Positions 17,991 to 29,071 of a stretch of DNA of 64,000 nucleotides are shown here, one piece after another (positions within the stretch are counted from its first letter, which is position 1; every line of letters begins with the position of its first letter). A model generated the notes under the pieces. That model was not told the DNA's origin, did no database searches, and worked only from the letters and a program-made list of their open reading frames with translations. The position numbers and the translations under genes are program-made. Source of the DNA: Aeromonas veronii bv. veronii (lineage in GTDB: Bacteria; Pseudomonadota; Gammaproteobacteria; Enterobacterales; Aeromonadaceae); the NCBI RefSeq assembly GCF_000820225.1, contig NZ_CDDK01000005.1, forward strand, positions 20,883-84,882. Reading direction: 5' to 3'.

Positions 17991-19517
17991 TTGCGTAAAT
18001 CACCCGTCTGGATCGCTCTGTTGCTGTTCGTCCTGCCTGTCGTGGGCAGCCAGTTTCTCGGCCTGTGGTTTGCCAAGCCGATGACCTTTCATCTGCTGAA
18101 AGAGAAGGTTGCCGAGCTCAGGGGGGCCATGGCAGAACGCCACCGGGAGCTGGATGCCTCCATCAACAACCAGCTGGCACGATTTGAGTTCAACTGTGGT
18201 GCCAAAGACATGGCGCTGCTGCGCGATCCGCGCTTCTACAGCACTCATATCCGCCTGCAGGGGTTAGAACTCGCCTCCGGCAACAGCTGCTCCAGCCTGG
18301 GGGTGGGGATCCCGCTGATCAAGGAGCTCCAAGACAGCGGGCAGAAGTTCGGCAAACTGGGGGTCGCTGCCACCGTAGCTAAATACAATACTGAGCAGGA
18401 GCTAGTGGCCTATTACCGAACCGGCGGCAACCTCGCCTACTGGGTGCTGGATAACAGCTGGAGCCACGACCTGCTGCAACACCCTTGTAGCCACTGCTTC
18501 TATCTGGAGTTCAGCCGACAGGATAACGATGCAAGCACAATCCACTTTCCCCGTGGCGACAAGGAGATCAAACAGGAAGAGAGCAATATCAGCCTGAGTT
18601 TCTTCGATCCCAATGAGCTCACCAAACAGACGGTCTGGGCAGGAAAAGCGCTGGAGCAATATGCCTATGACCAACTCAATCACTACGGTCTCTGGTTCGG
18701 TATCGCGCTCGGCGCCCTGTTAAGCGTCACATACTGGTTGCTGCGCAGCTATCGGCGCTCCCTCAAGGGACTGCTGCAAACAGGATTGATACGCAAAGAA
18801 TTTATTCCCCTCTACCAGCCGATAGTGGATGCCCGTACCCACCAAGTGGTGGGATTCGAGGCGCTGCTGCGCTGGCAGCGGGGAAACGAGCTGATCCCCT
18901 CGGGCACCTTTATCGAATATGCAGAGGAGCAGGGACTGATCCTGCCGATGACCGAACAGTTGCTGGAGCAGGTGATCACCGACCTGCCGCAGCTGGCACC
19001 GGAGCAGTGGGTCAGCGTCAATCTGGTGGCGGCCCATATCGAGCAACCCCTGCTGCGCTCCTTGCTCGCTCACAGCCAAAACCCCTCACCCACCCGGCTC
19101 ACCTTCGAGCTGACGGAGCGCAAGCCGATCCTCGACATCAAAGCGGCCACCGAGGAGATCACCCTGCTGCAACAGATGGGGTATCACTTCAAGCTGGATG
19201 ATTTCGGTACCGGCTACGGCGGCTTTGCCTACCTGCAGAGCCTGGGGATCCGCCAGATCAAGATCGACAAGATGTTCGTCGATACCATAGGCACCAACGA
19301 CCTCAAGCGCAGCGTACTGGATGCCATCATCATCTTCGGTCGGGAATCGGGTATGGAGATGATCGCCGAAGGAGTCGAGAGCCAGCTGCAGGTCGACTAT
19401 CTGAGCCAGCACGGCGTCTATCTGATCCAGGGCTACTTCTTCGGCAAACCCATGCCGCTGAAGATTCTGACCCACTGGCAACGGGAGTGGCAGCTGCAAC
19501 ACCAGAAGGCCAGCTAA
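17991..19517 (+). CDS. CSS-motif EAL-domain cyclic di-GMP phosphodiesterase
   Basis: 508 residues. An N-terminal membrane helix is followed by a periplasmic CSS domain (NSCSSLG near 99; redox-sensing cysteines, further pair HPCSHC), a second helix near 235-255 and a C-terminal EAL domain. Catalytic signatures look complete: GFEALLRW, SVNLVAAH, FELTERKP, DDFGTGYGG, KIDKMFVD, AEGVES and QGYFFGKP. It should hydrolyse c-di-GMP, with activity modulated by disulfide state of the CSS loop. The start is TTG (AGGT upstream); no in-frame ATG fits. It is divergent from csrD. Confidence 0.9.
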   Translation: MRKSPVWIALLLFVLPVVGSQFLGLWFAKPMTFHLLKEKVAELRGAMAERHRELDASINNQLARFEFNCGAKDMALLRDPRFYSTHIRLQGLELASGNSCSSLGVGIPLIKELQDSGQKFGKLGVAATVAKYNTEQELVAYYRTGGNLAYWVLDNSWSHDLLQHPCSHCFYLEFSRQDNDASTIHFPRGDKEIKQEESNISLSFFDPNELTKQTVWAGKALEQYAYDQLNHYGLWFGIALGALLSVTYWLLRSYRRSLKGLLQTGLIRKEFIPLYQPIVDARTHQVVGFEALLRWQRGNELIPSGTFIEYAEEQGLILPMTEQLLEQVITDLPQLAPEQWVSVNLVAAHIEQPLLRSLLAHSQNPSPTRLTFELTERKPILDIKAATEEITLLQQMGYHFKLDDFGTGYGGFAYLQSLGIRQIKIDKMFVDTIGTNDLKRSVLDAIIIFGRESGMEMIAEGVESQLQVDYLSQHGVYLIQGYFFGKPMPLKILTHWQREWQLQHQKAS

Positions 19518-19827
19518 CGCAGAGATGGCAGGATTTGGCCGTGAAACGGTTTGGCCAGCGGCTCGACATCATCAGGTTGATGCTGGCGGTAGCGCCGTAA
19601 CCCAGCCCGGCCATCAGGCGGGTAAATCCCCCTGCAGACCTGGGCCCGGCTCCATGGTGAAATCGAACCACCTCCTGCCACCCCTTATTTACATTCAGCA
19701 ACAAAATGATCTGCCCTGACGGGGATAACAACCTTTATCATAAGGAGCCGGTTATTGCGCAACCGATAACCGTGCAGCCTGTTTACGTCATCCGGTCGTC
19801 CAGACCCCCAATAGAGAACCATTGCCT
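19518..19827. other. Intergenic region upstream of chaA
   Basis: About 310 bases without a supported gene. It contains an inverted repeat, CGGTTAT (19749-19755) and ATAACCG (19766-19772), close to the chaA start region, which could be an operator or a leader hairpin. The left half is GC-rich and shows no terminator that I can recognise. Confidence 0.4.
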
Positions 19828-20925
19828 ATGAAGACAGTTATCCGGCAAGAGATTGCCCTGCCCGTTGGCCTGCTGACCCTGCTCTTTTTCAAGACCCTGG
19901 GCAGTGACCTGCTGACAGAGACAACTCCGCTCGGGATCTATCTTCCGGTTTCGGCGGCACTACTGGCCATCGTCACCTGGGCCATCTTCTCGGTCGTGCG
20001 CCACTCCGATGCCCTCGCCATCAAGCTGGGCGAGCCCTTCGGCACCCTGATCCTCACCCTCTCGGTCATCTCGCTAGAGGTGGTGATGATCTCCTCGGTG
20101 ATGCTGACCGGCGAGCCCAACCCCACCATGGCCCGCGATACCATGTTTGCGGTAGTGATGCTGGTGAGTACCGGTCTGGTGGGCTTCACCCTGCTGTTTG
20201 GCGGCTGGCGCTACCACACCCAGAGCTTCAATCTGGACGGAGTGAAATCCTATCTGGTGGCCATCATCCCGCTGGCCCTGCTCTGTCTGGTGCTGCCCAA
20301 CTTCACCGAGGGCGGTGCAATCGGCAGTATGTCGCGCGCCATGTCGTGGATGTTGATCATCATCTCGATCCTGCTCTACGGGGTCTTTCTGCTGATCCAG
20401 ACCCGCAGCCACAGCCACTTCTTCGTCGACAGCGATCACGAGGATTATGAGGAGCACCACGGCCCGCTGCAGAGCAACGTCTATCACACCATCCTGCTGC
20501 TCGCCTACCTGCTGGTGGTGATCCTGCTGGCCAAGACCCTGGCCATCCCCATCAACTACGGGGTGCATGTGATGGAAGCACCCGCCGCACTGGGCGGATT
20601 TATCGTGGCCTGCATCGTGCTGGCCCCCGAAGCAGTCGGCGCCATCAAGGCCGCCTTCAACAACCAGCTTCAGCGGGCAATGAACCTCTACTTCGGCTCT
20701 GTGTTGGCCACCATCGCCCTCACCGTGCCTGCCGTGCTCTTTATCGGCTCCATGCTGGATCAGGAGGTGCGCCTCGGCCTTTCCCCCGCCGATATGGTGC
20801 TGCTGGTCACGACCCTGATGGTCTGTAAAGTAACCTTCAGCAGCGGCCGCACCAATGTGCTCCATGGTGCGACCCATCTGGTGTTGTTCGTGGTCTATCT
20901 GTTCCTGATGTTCGAACACGAATAA
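19828..20925 (+). CDS. chaA: Calcium/proton antiporter, ChaA type
   Basis: A 365-residue inner-membrane protein with about 11 hydrophobic helices. It has two CaCA-type repeats: the acidic ion-binding motif GEPFGTLILTLSVISLE near 60-76 and its counterpart IVLAPEAVGAIKAA near 270-285. A His/Asp/Glu-rich cytoplasmic loop (HSHFFVDSDHEDYEEHH) splits the two halves. This is the ChaA Ca2+(Na+,K+)/H+ antiporter layout. The ATG at 19828 is preferred to a TTG two codons upstream. It stands alone and ends in a terminator. Confidence 0.9.
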   Translation: MKTVIRQEIALPVGLLTLLFFKTLGSDLLTETTPLGIYLPVSAALLAIVTWAIFSVVRHSDALAIKLGEPFGTLILTLSVISLEVVMISSVMLTGEPNPTMARDTMFAVVMLVSTGLVGFTLLFGGWRYHTQSFNLDGVKSYLVAIIPLALLCLVLPNFTEGGAIGSMSRAMSWMLIIISILLYGVFLLIQTRSHSHFFVDSDHEDYEEHHGPLQSNVYHTILLLAYLLVVILLAKTLAIPINYGVHVMEAPAALGGFIVACIVLAPEAVGAIKAAFNNQLQRAMNLYFGSVLATIALTVPAVLFIGSMLDQEVRLGLSPADMVLLVTTLMVCKVTFSSGRTNVLHGATHLVLFVVYLFLMFEHE

Positions 20926-20951
20926 CCGCGTTCAACCAACGTCAGACACGC

Positions 20952-20980
20952 AAAGACCGCCCGATTGGGCGGTCTTTTGT
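20952..20980 (+). terminator. Intrinsic terminator after chaA
   Basis: AAAGACCGCCC (20952-20962) pairs with GGGCGGTCTTT (20967-20977) around a GATT loop and is followed by T residues. Confidence 0.9.
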
Positions 20981-21020
20981 TATCTGCTCCCGGCTCTCAC
21001 CGGCGCCTGTGAAGCTGCTT

Positions 21021-21062
21021 CCCCCTCATCCCCAACCCTTCTCCCGCCAGGGGAGAAGGGTG
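21021..21062. repeat. REP-like palindromic element
   Basis: CCCTTCTCCC (21036-21045) pairs with GGGAGAAGGG (21051-21060), preceded by CCCCTCATCCCCAA. This composition matches the widespread CCCTCACCCCAACCCTCTCCC-type extragenic palindromes of gammaproteobacteria. It sits just after the hutH stop and has no T-run, so it is more likely a repeat or mRNA-stabilising hairpin than a terminator. Only one copy is seen here. Confidence 0.6.
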
Positions 21063-21070
21063 ATCAAGGC

Positions 21071-22603
21071 TTACAGGCTGGGCAGCACCCCGGCCGGGAT
21101 CAGGTCGTTGTAGCTGGCGCGGCCCAGCAGCGCGGCGGCGGCTTCGATATCCGGCGCGAAGTACCTGTCCTTGTCGTAGAAGCTCACCTCTGCCCGCAGA
21201 CGTCCCTTGGCCAGCTCGATCAGCTCGCTACTGCGCAGCGGCGCGCGGAAATCCAGCCCCTGTGCCGCCGCCAGCAGCTCCACCGCCAGAATGCCGCGGG
21301 TGTTCTCCGCCATGTCTGCCAGCCGACGACCGGCGAAGGTGGCCATGGATACGTGATCTTCCTGGTTGGCGGAAGTGGGCAGGCTGTCTACCGAGGCCGG
21401 ATGAGCCAGGCTCTTGTTCTCGGAGGCCAGCGCCGCCGAGGTGACCTGGGCGATCATAAAGCCCGAGTTGACACCGCCGTTGTTGACCAGGAAGGCGGGC
21501 AGGCCCGACATGCGGGAATCGATCAACAGCGCCATCCGCCGCTCGGAGAGGGAACCTATCTCGGCGATGGCCAGCGCCAGATTGTCGGCAGCGAAGGCCA
21601 CCGGCTCGGCATGGAAGTTGCCACCTGAGAGGATCTCCTCGTCATCGGCAAACACCAGCGGGTTGTCGGAGACCGCGTTGGCCTCGCACACCAGCACCTC
21701 GGCGGCGTGGCGGATCTGGGCCAGACAAGCCCCCATCACCTGCGGCTGGCAGCGCAATGAGTAGGGATCCTGCACCTTCTCGCAGTTGTGATGGGACATG
21801 CCGATCTCGCTGCCATCTACCAGCAGGTGGCGATAGCAGGCAGCCGCGTCGATCTGGCCACGCTGACCGCGCACCGCGTGGATGCGGGCATCGAACGGCC
21901 GACGACTGCCAAGGGCGGCCTCCACACTCATGGCGCCTATGGTGATGGCACCGGCGTAGAGATCCTCGGCATGGAACAACCCTTCCAGCGCAAAGGCGGT
22001 GCTCGCCTGGGTGCCGTTGAGCAGCGCCAATCCTTCTTTGGGTGCCAGTGCGATGGGTTCGAGGCCTGCAATTTTCAGCGCAGTAGCGGCGTCGATCAGC
22101 TCGCCCTTGTGGCGAGCCTTGCCTTCACCGATCAGCAAGCAGCTCATATGGGCCAGCGGCGCCAGATCGCCGGAGGCACCGACGGATCCCTTCTTCGGTA
22201 CCACCGGATAGACTTCAGCGTTGATGAGGGTCATCAAGGCCTCCAGCACCGTCAGCCGGATGCCGGAGAAGCCGCGCGCCAGCGAGTTGAGCTTGAGCAC
22301 CATCATCAGCCGCACGGTAGCGTCATCCATGTACTCGCCAATCCCTGCCGCGTGGGAAAGCACGATGGAGCGCTGAAGCTCGTCCAGCTGCTCCACCGGA
22401 ATGCGGGTGTTGGCCAACAGGCCAAAGCCGGTGTTGATGCCATACACCACCCGGTTCTGCTCGATCACCTTGGTAACCACAGCAGCTGAGGCGTGGATCC
22501 CCGGCAGCGCGGCCGGATCCAGTGAAACATGTACCGGCTCGCGGCTGACGCGGCGCAGGGTGGCAAGATCCAGCTCGCCCGGAGTAATAGTCAATTCAAA
22601 CAT
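21071..22603 (-). CDS. hutH: Histidine ammonia-lyase
   Basis: 510 residues, the usual family length. The MIO-cofactor triad Ala-Ser-Gly is present in [14 protein letters not shown] (about 140-153), and the substrate motif GINTGFG is near 53. It converts histidine to urocanate and ammonia, the first step of histidine degradation. The ATG at 22603 is 4 bases past the hutU stop and gives the expected [11 protein letters not shown] start. It is the last gene of hutIGUH. Confidence 0.96.
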   Translation of the reverse strand: MFELTITPGELDLATLRRVSREPVHVSLDPAALPGIHASAAVVTKVIEQNRVVYGINTGFGLLANTRIPVEQLDELQRSIVLSHAAGIGEYMDDATVRLMMVLKLNSLARGFSGIRLTVLEALMTLINAEVYPVVPKKGSVGASGDLAPLAHMSCLLIGEGKARHKGELIDAATALKIAGLEPIALAPKEGLALLNGTQASTAFALEGLFHAEDLYAGAITIGAMSVEAALGSRRPFDARIHAVRGQRGQIDAAACYRHLLVDGSEIGMSHHNCEKVQDPYSLRCQPQVMGACLAQIRHAAEVLVCEANAVSDNPLVFADDEEILSGGNFHAEPVAFAADNLALAIAEIGSLSERRMALLIDSRMSGLPAFLVNNGGVNSGFMIAQVTSAALASENKSLAHPASVDSLPTSANQEDHVSMATFAGRRLADMAENTRGILAVELLAAAQGLDFRAPLRSSELIELAKGRLRAEVSFYDKDRYFAPDIEAAAALLGRASYNDLIPAGVLPSL

Positions 22604-22607
22604 GGTG

Positions 22608-24317
<1,710 letters not shown>

Positions 24318-24370
24318 ACACACTCCTTGTTGTATCAATAGGGTGCCTTCGGCGATATGCGGCCAAAGGG

Positions 24371-25333
24371 TTAACGGGTCAACAGATGAACCAGCCGCGC
24401 GGCCACGCGGGCGCTGCGGTTATCCTGATCCAGCGTCGGGTTGTACTCGGCCAGATCGGCGAGCCTGAGCTTGCCGCTGGCCCGGATATGGGCAATGAGC
24501 GGTTCGATCACCGCCAGCTCCACGCCACGGGCGGCGGGGGCGCTCACTCCCGGCATCACGGCCGCCGGCAGCACATCGAGATCGATGGTCAGATAGAGGT
24601 GATCGCAGTGGGCGATAAAGGCATCCAGCCCGCTTAGCAAGGTGGGCAGAGCACGCTCGCTCATGGCTTCATCTTTCACATACCAGACCCCCAACTCGTC
24701 GGCCCGTTCAAACAGCGCCTGGGTATTGGCGGTCTCGGCCACCCCGAGGCAGGCGTAGCGAAACGGTGTGCCCTGAGCGGCGCACTGCTCGGCGATCTGG
24801 AAGAAGGGGGTGCCGGAGCTGGCCTGCTCCTGCTTCATGCGCAGGTCAAAGTGAGCATCGAGGTTGATAATGCCGACCTTGCCACTGCCACCCAGATGAC
24901 GGTTAAGGCCGCTCCAACTGCCAAAAGCCACCTCGTGACCGCCCCCCAGCACTAGCGGGAAGTGGCCCAAATCGAGCGCAGCGGCGACCCGCTCGGCCAG
25001 ATGGCCGTGGGCGGCGTCGAGATTGCCATCGGTACAGCTCACATCCCCACCATCGTAGACGGGGCGACTCAGATGCCAGGCGGTGTTGGCCAGCAGCTTG
25101 CGCACCGCTTGCGGCGCACCGGCGGCACCGACACGCCCCTTGTTGCGGCGTACCCCTTCATCGCAGGCAAAACCGAGCAGTACCACACCGGCAGCCTCTT
25201 GTGCCCCGGCGGCCCAGGGCTGCACCTCTTGCCAAGGCAGAACTTTGTCATGCCAGCGCAGGGCCAGTTCGCCATCTTCCGGATCCTGCCGCCCTTGCCA
25301 GAGCGACATATCGACCGGGTTGAACTTATCCAT
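24371..25333 (-). CDS. hutG: Formimidoylglutamase (ureohydrolase family)
   Basis: 320 residues of the arginase/agmatinase family. Manganese-binding motifs are [11 protein letters not shown] (about 135), NLDAHFDLR (about 160) and SIDLDV-like [21 protein letters not shown] (about 250). It cleaves N-formimidoyl-glutamate to glutamate and formamide, ending the pathway. The ATG at 25333 overlaps the hutI end by 8 bases and has GAGGAG upstream. Confidence 0.94.
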   Translation of the reverse strand: MDKFNPVDMSLWQGRQDPEDGELALRWHDKVLPWQEVQPWAAGAQEAAGVVLLGFACDEGVRRNKGRVGAAGAPQAVRKLLANTAWHLSRPVYDGGDVSCTDGNLDAAHGHLAERVAAALDLGHFPLVLGGGHEVAFGSWSGLNRHLGGSGKVGIINLDAHFDLRMKQEQASSGTPFFQIAEQCAAQGTPFRYACLGVAETANTQALFERADELGVWYVKDEAMSERALPTLLSGLDAFIAHCDHLYLTIDLDVLPAAVMPGVSAPAARGVELAVIEPLIAHIRASGKLRLADLAEYNPTLDQDNRSARVAARLVHLLTR

Positions 25334-26561
25334 GAAGGGTCTCCTCGCCGTTGAAGATGCGACCTGCCAGCTGATCGACGCCAACCATGTAGCTCAGCTC
25401 GGCCGGATGGGCGCAGTGCCAGATCAGGAAATCGGCCGCCATCCCCACCCTGAGCTGGCCAAGGCGATCCTGCTCGCCGAGCGCTTTGGCGGCGTGGCGG
25501 GTCACCCCGACCATGGCCTCCAACGGGGTCAGGCCAAACAGGGTGCAGGCCATGTTCATCGCCATCCGTAGCGAGACGATGGGGGCCGTACCCGGGTTGA
25601 TATCGGAGGAGACCGCCATCGCCACCCCCGCCTTGCGCAGGGCGGCAACTGGCGGCAGCTTGGTCTCTTTGAGGAAGTAGAAGGCGGTGGGCAGCAGGGT
25701 GGCGACCACGCCACGGTGGGCCAGCGCCAGGATCCCCTGCGGATCCAGATACTCCAGATGATCCACCGAGAGGGCGCCGAAGTTGGCGGCCAGCGTGCTG
25801 CCACCGAGATTGGAGAGCTGATCCATATGCCCCTTCACCGGTAGGCCGTACTGATCCGCCGCCAGATAGACCTGCTCGGTCTGGGCCAGCGAGAAGCCGA
25901 TATGCTCGCAGAAGACATCCACCGCATCGGCCAAGCCCGCCTCGGCTACGGCCGGAATGATCTCTTGGCAGATGGTCTCGACCCAGCTGTCGGGATCGTC
26001 GCGATACTCCGGCGGCACCGCATGGGCCGCCAGCAGAGTGGTTTTGACCCGGATCGGCAACGCCTCTCCCAGTCGGCGGGCCACCCGCAGCATCTTGAGT
26101 TCGTCATCCAGCGTCAGGCCGTAGCCGGACTTGATCTCCACCGTGGTGACCCCTTCGCGGATCAGGGATGTCACCCTCGGCAACGCCAGCTCGAACAGTT
26201 GCTCTTCGCTGGCGGCACGGGTGGCACGCACCGTGCTGATGATGCCACCGCCCCGACGGGCGATCTCGGCATAGGGCACTCCCTGCTGGCGCAGCTCGAA
26301 CTCCTCGGCACGGCTACCGGCGAAGACCAGATGGGTGTGACAATCGATAAGGCCGGGGGTGACCAGCTTGCCCTGCATATCCTGCCAGTGAGCAGGATGG
26401 AGTCCCTTAAGCTCGGCCATCGGCACCAGCGCGTGGATCTTGCCATCCTGCACGCCGATGGCGTGGAGCGGCAGCAGGCTGTAGTCGGCCAGCTCATCAT
26501 TCAGGGTAGCGGGCGTCACGTTGAGCCAGACCCGCTCGCAGTTCAACAGTTCCTTGTTCAT
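25326..26561 (-). CDS. hutI: Imidazolonepropionase
   Basis: 411 residues of the amidohydrolase superfamily. The metal-binding HxH is in GLIDCHTHLVFAG (about 75-87), with later His/Asp ligands (GHMDQLSN, SSDINPGTAP). It opens the imidazolone ring to give N-formimidoyl-glutamate. First gene of hutIGUH, directly downstream of a promoter with a HutC-type operator. Confidence 0.95.
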   Translation of the reverse strand: MNKELLNCERVWLNVTPATLNDELADYSLLPLHAIGVQDGKIHALVPMAELKGLHPAHWQDMQGKLVTPGLIDCHTHLVFAGSRAEEFELRQQGVPYAEIARRGGGIISTVRATRAASEEQLFELALPRVTSLIREGVTTVEIKSGYGLTLDDELKMLRVARRLGEALPIRVKTTLLAAHAVPPEYRDDPDSWVETICQEIIPAVAEAGLADAVDVFCEHIGFSLAQTEQVYLAADQYGLPVKGHMDQLSNLGGSTLAANFGALSVDHLEYLDPQGILALAHRGVVATLLPTAFYFLKETKLPPVAALRKAGVAMAVSSDINPGTAPIVSLRMAMNMACTLFGLTPLEAMVGVTRHAAKALGEQDRLGQLRVGMAADFLIWHCAHPAELSYMVGVDQLAGRIFNGEETLHG

Positions 26562-26572
26562 AGCGACCTCAA

Positions 26573-26616
26573 ATGTATATACATATTCTTATAGTCGATC
26601 TCTATGACGAAAGGAA
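26573..26616 (-). promoter_or_regulatory. hut operon promoter with HutC-type operator
   Basis: The perfect palindrome ATGTATATACAT (26573-26584) contains the TGTATATACA core known for HutC. Just upstream on the minus strand are a -10-like TATAAG (26588-26593) and a weak -35-like TTCCTT (26611-26616) separated by 17 bases. The operator would overlap the start of transcription, so bound HutC should block hutIGUH until urocanate releases it. hutC is the next gene upstream. Confidence 0.8.
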
Positions 26617-26666
26617 GAGCGAAATTCACATCCTGATAACAGCATCAAACTTAGAGTTTAAGCACA

Positions 26667-26692
26667 AAAAAGCCCACCAGGAGGTGGGCTTT
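26667..26692 (-). terminator. Intrinsic terminator after hutC
   Basis: AAAGCCCACC (26669-26678) pairs with GGTGGGCTTT (26683-26692) around AGGA. On the minus strand a run of six T residues ends the stem. It separates hutC from the hut promoter. Confidence 0.85.
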
Positions 26693-26715
26693 GCAAAATC
26701 GAGTTGTATAGACAT

Positions 26716-27423
26716 TTACTCCAGCTGAGTCTTGGAGCTGAGCTTGTAGCGGGAACCGGGGGAGAGCAAACGGGCGTAGGAGACGAGATGCCCCTCCGAC
26801 CAGGTACGCCGATGCAACAACAGGCAGGGGGAATCTACGCGGATCTGCAACAATCCCGCCTCACCGGCGCTGGGCAACACGGCTTCCACCACGTGCTCCA
26901 TCTCGGAGAGGGGGCAGACATCCATCAGATAGCGGTTGGGAGTTTGCAGGGTGAAATCCTGCTCGCCATAGCCCGGCAAGCGCCCGGCATCAACGAAGCG
27001 CTCCTCCAACTGCAACGGCTCGCCATCGGCCTGATGGACGATCAGGCTGTGAAAGATGGGGGCGCCCACCCGCAGCCCCAGTTGTACCGCCACCTTCTCG
27101 TCAGCGGCCAGTCGCTGTAGCCGGATCACCCGGGCGCTGTACTCACCGCCACGCTCGGCGATCTCGTCGGCAATATTGCGAATAGCCAGCAACGGCGACT
27201 CGGTGCGCCGGTCCGCCACGAAGCTGCCGGAACCGGCGGTACGCACCAGCCAACCTTCCGCCACCAGCTCCCGCAGCGCCCGGTTGACCGTCATCCGGCT
27301 CACGGTAAACTGCTCGCACAGGGCCGCTTCGGTCGGGATCCTGTCCCCCGCCTGATAGTGGCGTTCGCGGATCCCGTCCAGAATATGCTGTTTGATCTGC
27401 AGATAGAGGGCTGGCGCCACCAT
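26716..27423 (-). CDS. hutC: Histidine utilisation repressor HutC (GntR family)
   Basis: 235 residues. An N-terminal GntR winged helix (YLQIKQHILDGIRERHYQAG, then RIPTEAALCEQFTVSRMTVNRALREL) is followed by a UTRA effector domain (about 90-230). In the HutC group the UTRA domain binds urocanate. It starts 8 bases after the carbonic anhydrase stop, so it may be co-transcribed with that gene. A terminator separates it from the hut structural genes. Confidence 0.93.
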   Translation of the reverse strand: MVAPALYLQIKQHILDGIRERHYQAGDRIPTEAALCEQFTVSRMTVNRALRELVAEGWLVRTAGSGSFVADRRTESPLLAIRNIADEIAERGGEYSARVIRLQRLAADEKVAVQLGLRVGAPIFHSLIVHQADGEPLQLEERFVDAGRLPGYGEQDFTLQTPNRYLMDVCPLSEMEHVVEAVLPSAGEAGLLQIRVDSPCLLLHRRTWSEGHLVSYARLLSPGSRYKLSSKTQLE

Positions 27424-27431
27424 GAAGCTCC

Positions 27432-28091
27432 CTAGCGCCGACGGTGGGGCGGACGCATGTCCGGCCAGGCGCGATAGACATCGGGGATCTGATCCGGGCC
27501 GCTGATGCAGAGATCGAGATCATGCAGCAAGCCATCCTTGATCCCGTAGATCCAGCCGTGGACGGCCAGCTCCTGCCCCTTGCGCCAGGCGTTCTGGATG
27601 ATGGTGGTGTGGCAGACGTTGGCAACCTGCTCGGCCACATTCAGCTCGCACAGATAGTCGAAGCGCTCGTGCTCATCCTCGATGGCCTCGAGCTCTTCAC
27701 CATATTTGAAGTAGACATCCTTGATGTTGCGCAGCCAGTTGTCGATGAGACCCAGCTCCTGGTTCTGCATCGCGGCTTTGACGCCGCCGCAACCGTAGTG
27801 ACCGCAGACAATGATGTGCTTCACCTTGAGGACTTCTACCGCGTATTGCAGCACGGAGAGGCAGTTGAAATCGGTATGTACCACCAGATTGGCGACGTTG
27901 CGGTGGACGAAGACATCCCCCGGCAGCAACCCCATCAGCTGGTTGGCGGGGACCCGGCTGTCGGAACAACCGATCCAGAGGTATTCGGGGGCCTGCTGGG
28001 CAGAAAGAGTGGCAAAGAAAGCGGGATCTTCGGCTTTGATCCGTTCGGCCCACTCACGGTTGTTGGTAAACAGGTCGTTCAACAGTTTCAC
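27432..28091 (-). CDS. can: Beta-class carbonic anhydrase
   Basis: 219 residues. Zinc ligands lie in CSDSRVPANQL (Cys and Asp, about 42-44) and HIIVCGHYGCGGV (His and Cys, about 98-101). HRNVAN is also present. It interconverts CO2 and bicarbonate in the cytoplasm. The GTG at 28091 with GGGAG upstream gives the Can-like start VKLLNDLFTNN; a longer frame reaches 28133. The C-terminus ends in RPPHRRR, close to the hutC start. Confidence 0.93.
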   Translation of the reverse strand: MKLLNDLFTNNREWAERIKAEDPAFFATLSAQQAPEYLWIGCSDSRVPANQLMGLLPGDVFVHRNVANLVVHTDFNCLSVLQYAVEVLKVKHIIVCGHYGCGGVKAAMQNQELGLIDNWLRNIKDVYFKYGEELEAIEDEHERFDYLCELNVAEQVANVCHTTIIQNAWRKGQELAVHGWIYGIKDGLLHDLDLCISGPDQIPDVYRAWPDMRPPHRRR

Positions 28092-28175
28092 TTCTGCTCT
28101 CCCTAATGTGGCAGTGGCGGCAACATAACACACTCAAGGGTAACCAAAGCAAGGCCGACCAGATCCCTGCGAAAC

Positions 28176-28203
28176 AAAAACAGGGCCATCAGGCCCTGTT
28201 TTT
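28176..28203 (-). terminator. Intrinsic terminator after rpoH
   Basis: AAAAACAGGGCC (28176-28187) pairs with GGCCCTGTTTTT (28192-28203) around ATCA. On the minus strand it follows the rpoH stop and ends in T residues. Confidence 0.9.
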
Positions 28204-28216
28204 ATGAGAGGAAGCA

Positions 28217-29071
28217 TCAGGCTTCCATGGCATCTTTCAGCTTCTTGAGTGCGTTCTTCTCAAGCTGACGCACACGCTCGGCAGAGACGCCGTAGGTATC
28301 GGCCAGCTCCTGCAGAGTGGTCTTGCTGTCATCATCGAGCCAGCGGGCGCGGATGATGTGCTGGCTGCGCTCATCCAGGGTGGCGAGGGCCGAGCTCAGG
28401 CGACGGGTCGCGTGATCGTCCCAGTTGTCATTCTCGATGGTCGCGGCCAGATCGGAGGATTTGTCCTCCAGATAGTGAACCGGAGCGAAACCGCCCTCTT
28501 CCTCATCATCACCCACCAGATCGAACGCCTGATCGTAGTTGGCCATCCGAGCTTCCATTTCGGTCACATCAGCGGCAGAAACGCCGAGATCGGCCGCCAC
28601 GGCCTGAACCTCTTCGTGGTTCAGCCAGCCCAGACGCTTTTTGGATTTGCGCAGGTTGAAGAAGAGCTTGCGCTGGGCCTTGGTGGTCGCCACCTTGACC
28701 ATGCGCCAGTTGCGCAGGACATATTCGTGGATTTCGGCCTTGATCCAGTGCACGGCAAAGGAGACCAGACGCACGCCGACCGTCGGGTCGAAGCGCTTGA
28801 CCGCCTTCATCAGGCCGATGTTGCCTTCCTGAACCAGATCGGCCTGAGGCAGACCGTAACCGGCATAACTCTTGGCGACATGAACGACAAAGCGCAGATG
28901 CGACATAACCAGCTGACGAGCAGCCTCGAGATCGCCATCCTGCTGCAAACGCTCAGCCAGTTCACGCTCTTCCTCTGCGCTCAGCACAGGAATAGAGTTT
29001 ACTGCCTGGATATAGCCTTCCAGACTACCTTGCGGAATCAGAGCCATAGTGCGCTGCAATGAAGTTCCCAT
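28217..29071 (-). CDS. rpoH: Heat-shock sigma factor RpoH (sigma-32)
   Basis: 284 residues. Region 2 has [20 protein letters not shown] and [18 protein letters not shown]. The RpoH-specific box [14 protein letters not shown] (about 132-145) is present, and region 4 has the helix-turn-helix [20 protein letters not shown]. It directs RNA polymerase to heat-shock promoters. GAGG lies 6 bases before the ATG. As in E. coli it is downstream of ftsYEX, with a 450-base gap that may hold its promoters. Confidence 0.96.
   Translation of the reverse strand: MGTSLQRTMALIPQGSLEGYIQAVNSIPVLSAEEERELAERLQQDGDLEAARQLVMSHLRFVVHVAKSYAGYGLPQADLVQEGNIGLMKAVKRFDPTVGVRLVSFAVHWIKAEIHEYVLRNWRMVKVATTKAQRKLFFNLRKSKKRLGWLNHEEVQAVAADLGVSAADVTEMEARMANYDQAFDLVGDDEEEGGFAPVHYLEDKSSDLAATIENDNWDDHATRRLSSALATLDERSQHIIRARWLDDDSKTTLQELADTYGVSAERVRQLEKNALKKLKDAMEA

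Noticed and set aside
19525..19731. Frames on both strands between the EAL gene and chaA.
   Set aside because: None has a ribosome site or recognisable protein; left as intergenic.
26705..26714. TGTATAGACA near the 3' end of hutC, one mismatch from the HutC core.
   Set aside because: No promoter lies there and it is upstream of the hutC terminator; probably chance, though an auxiliary site is possible.
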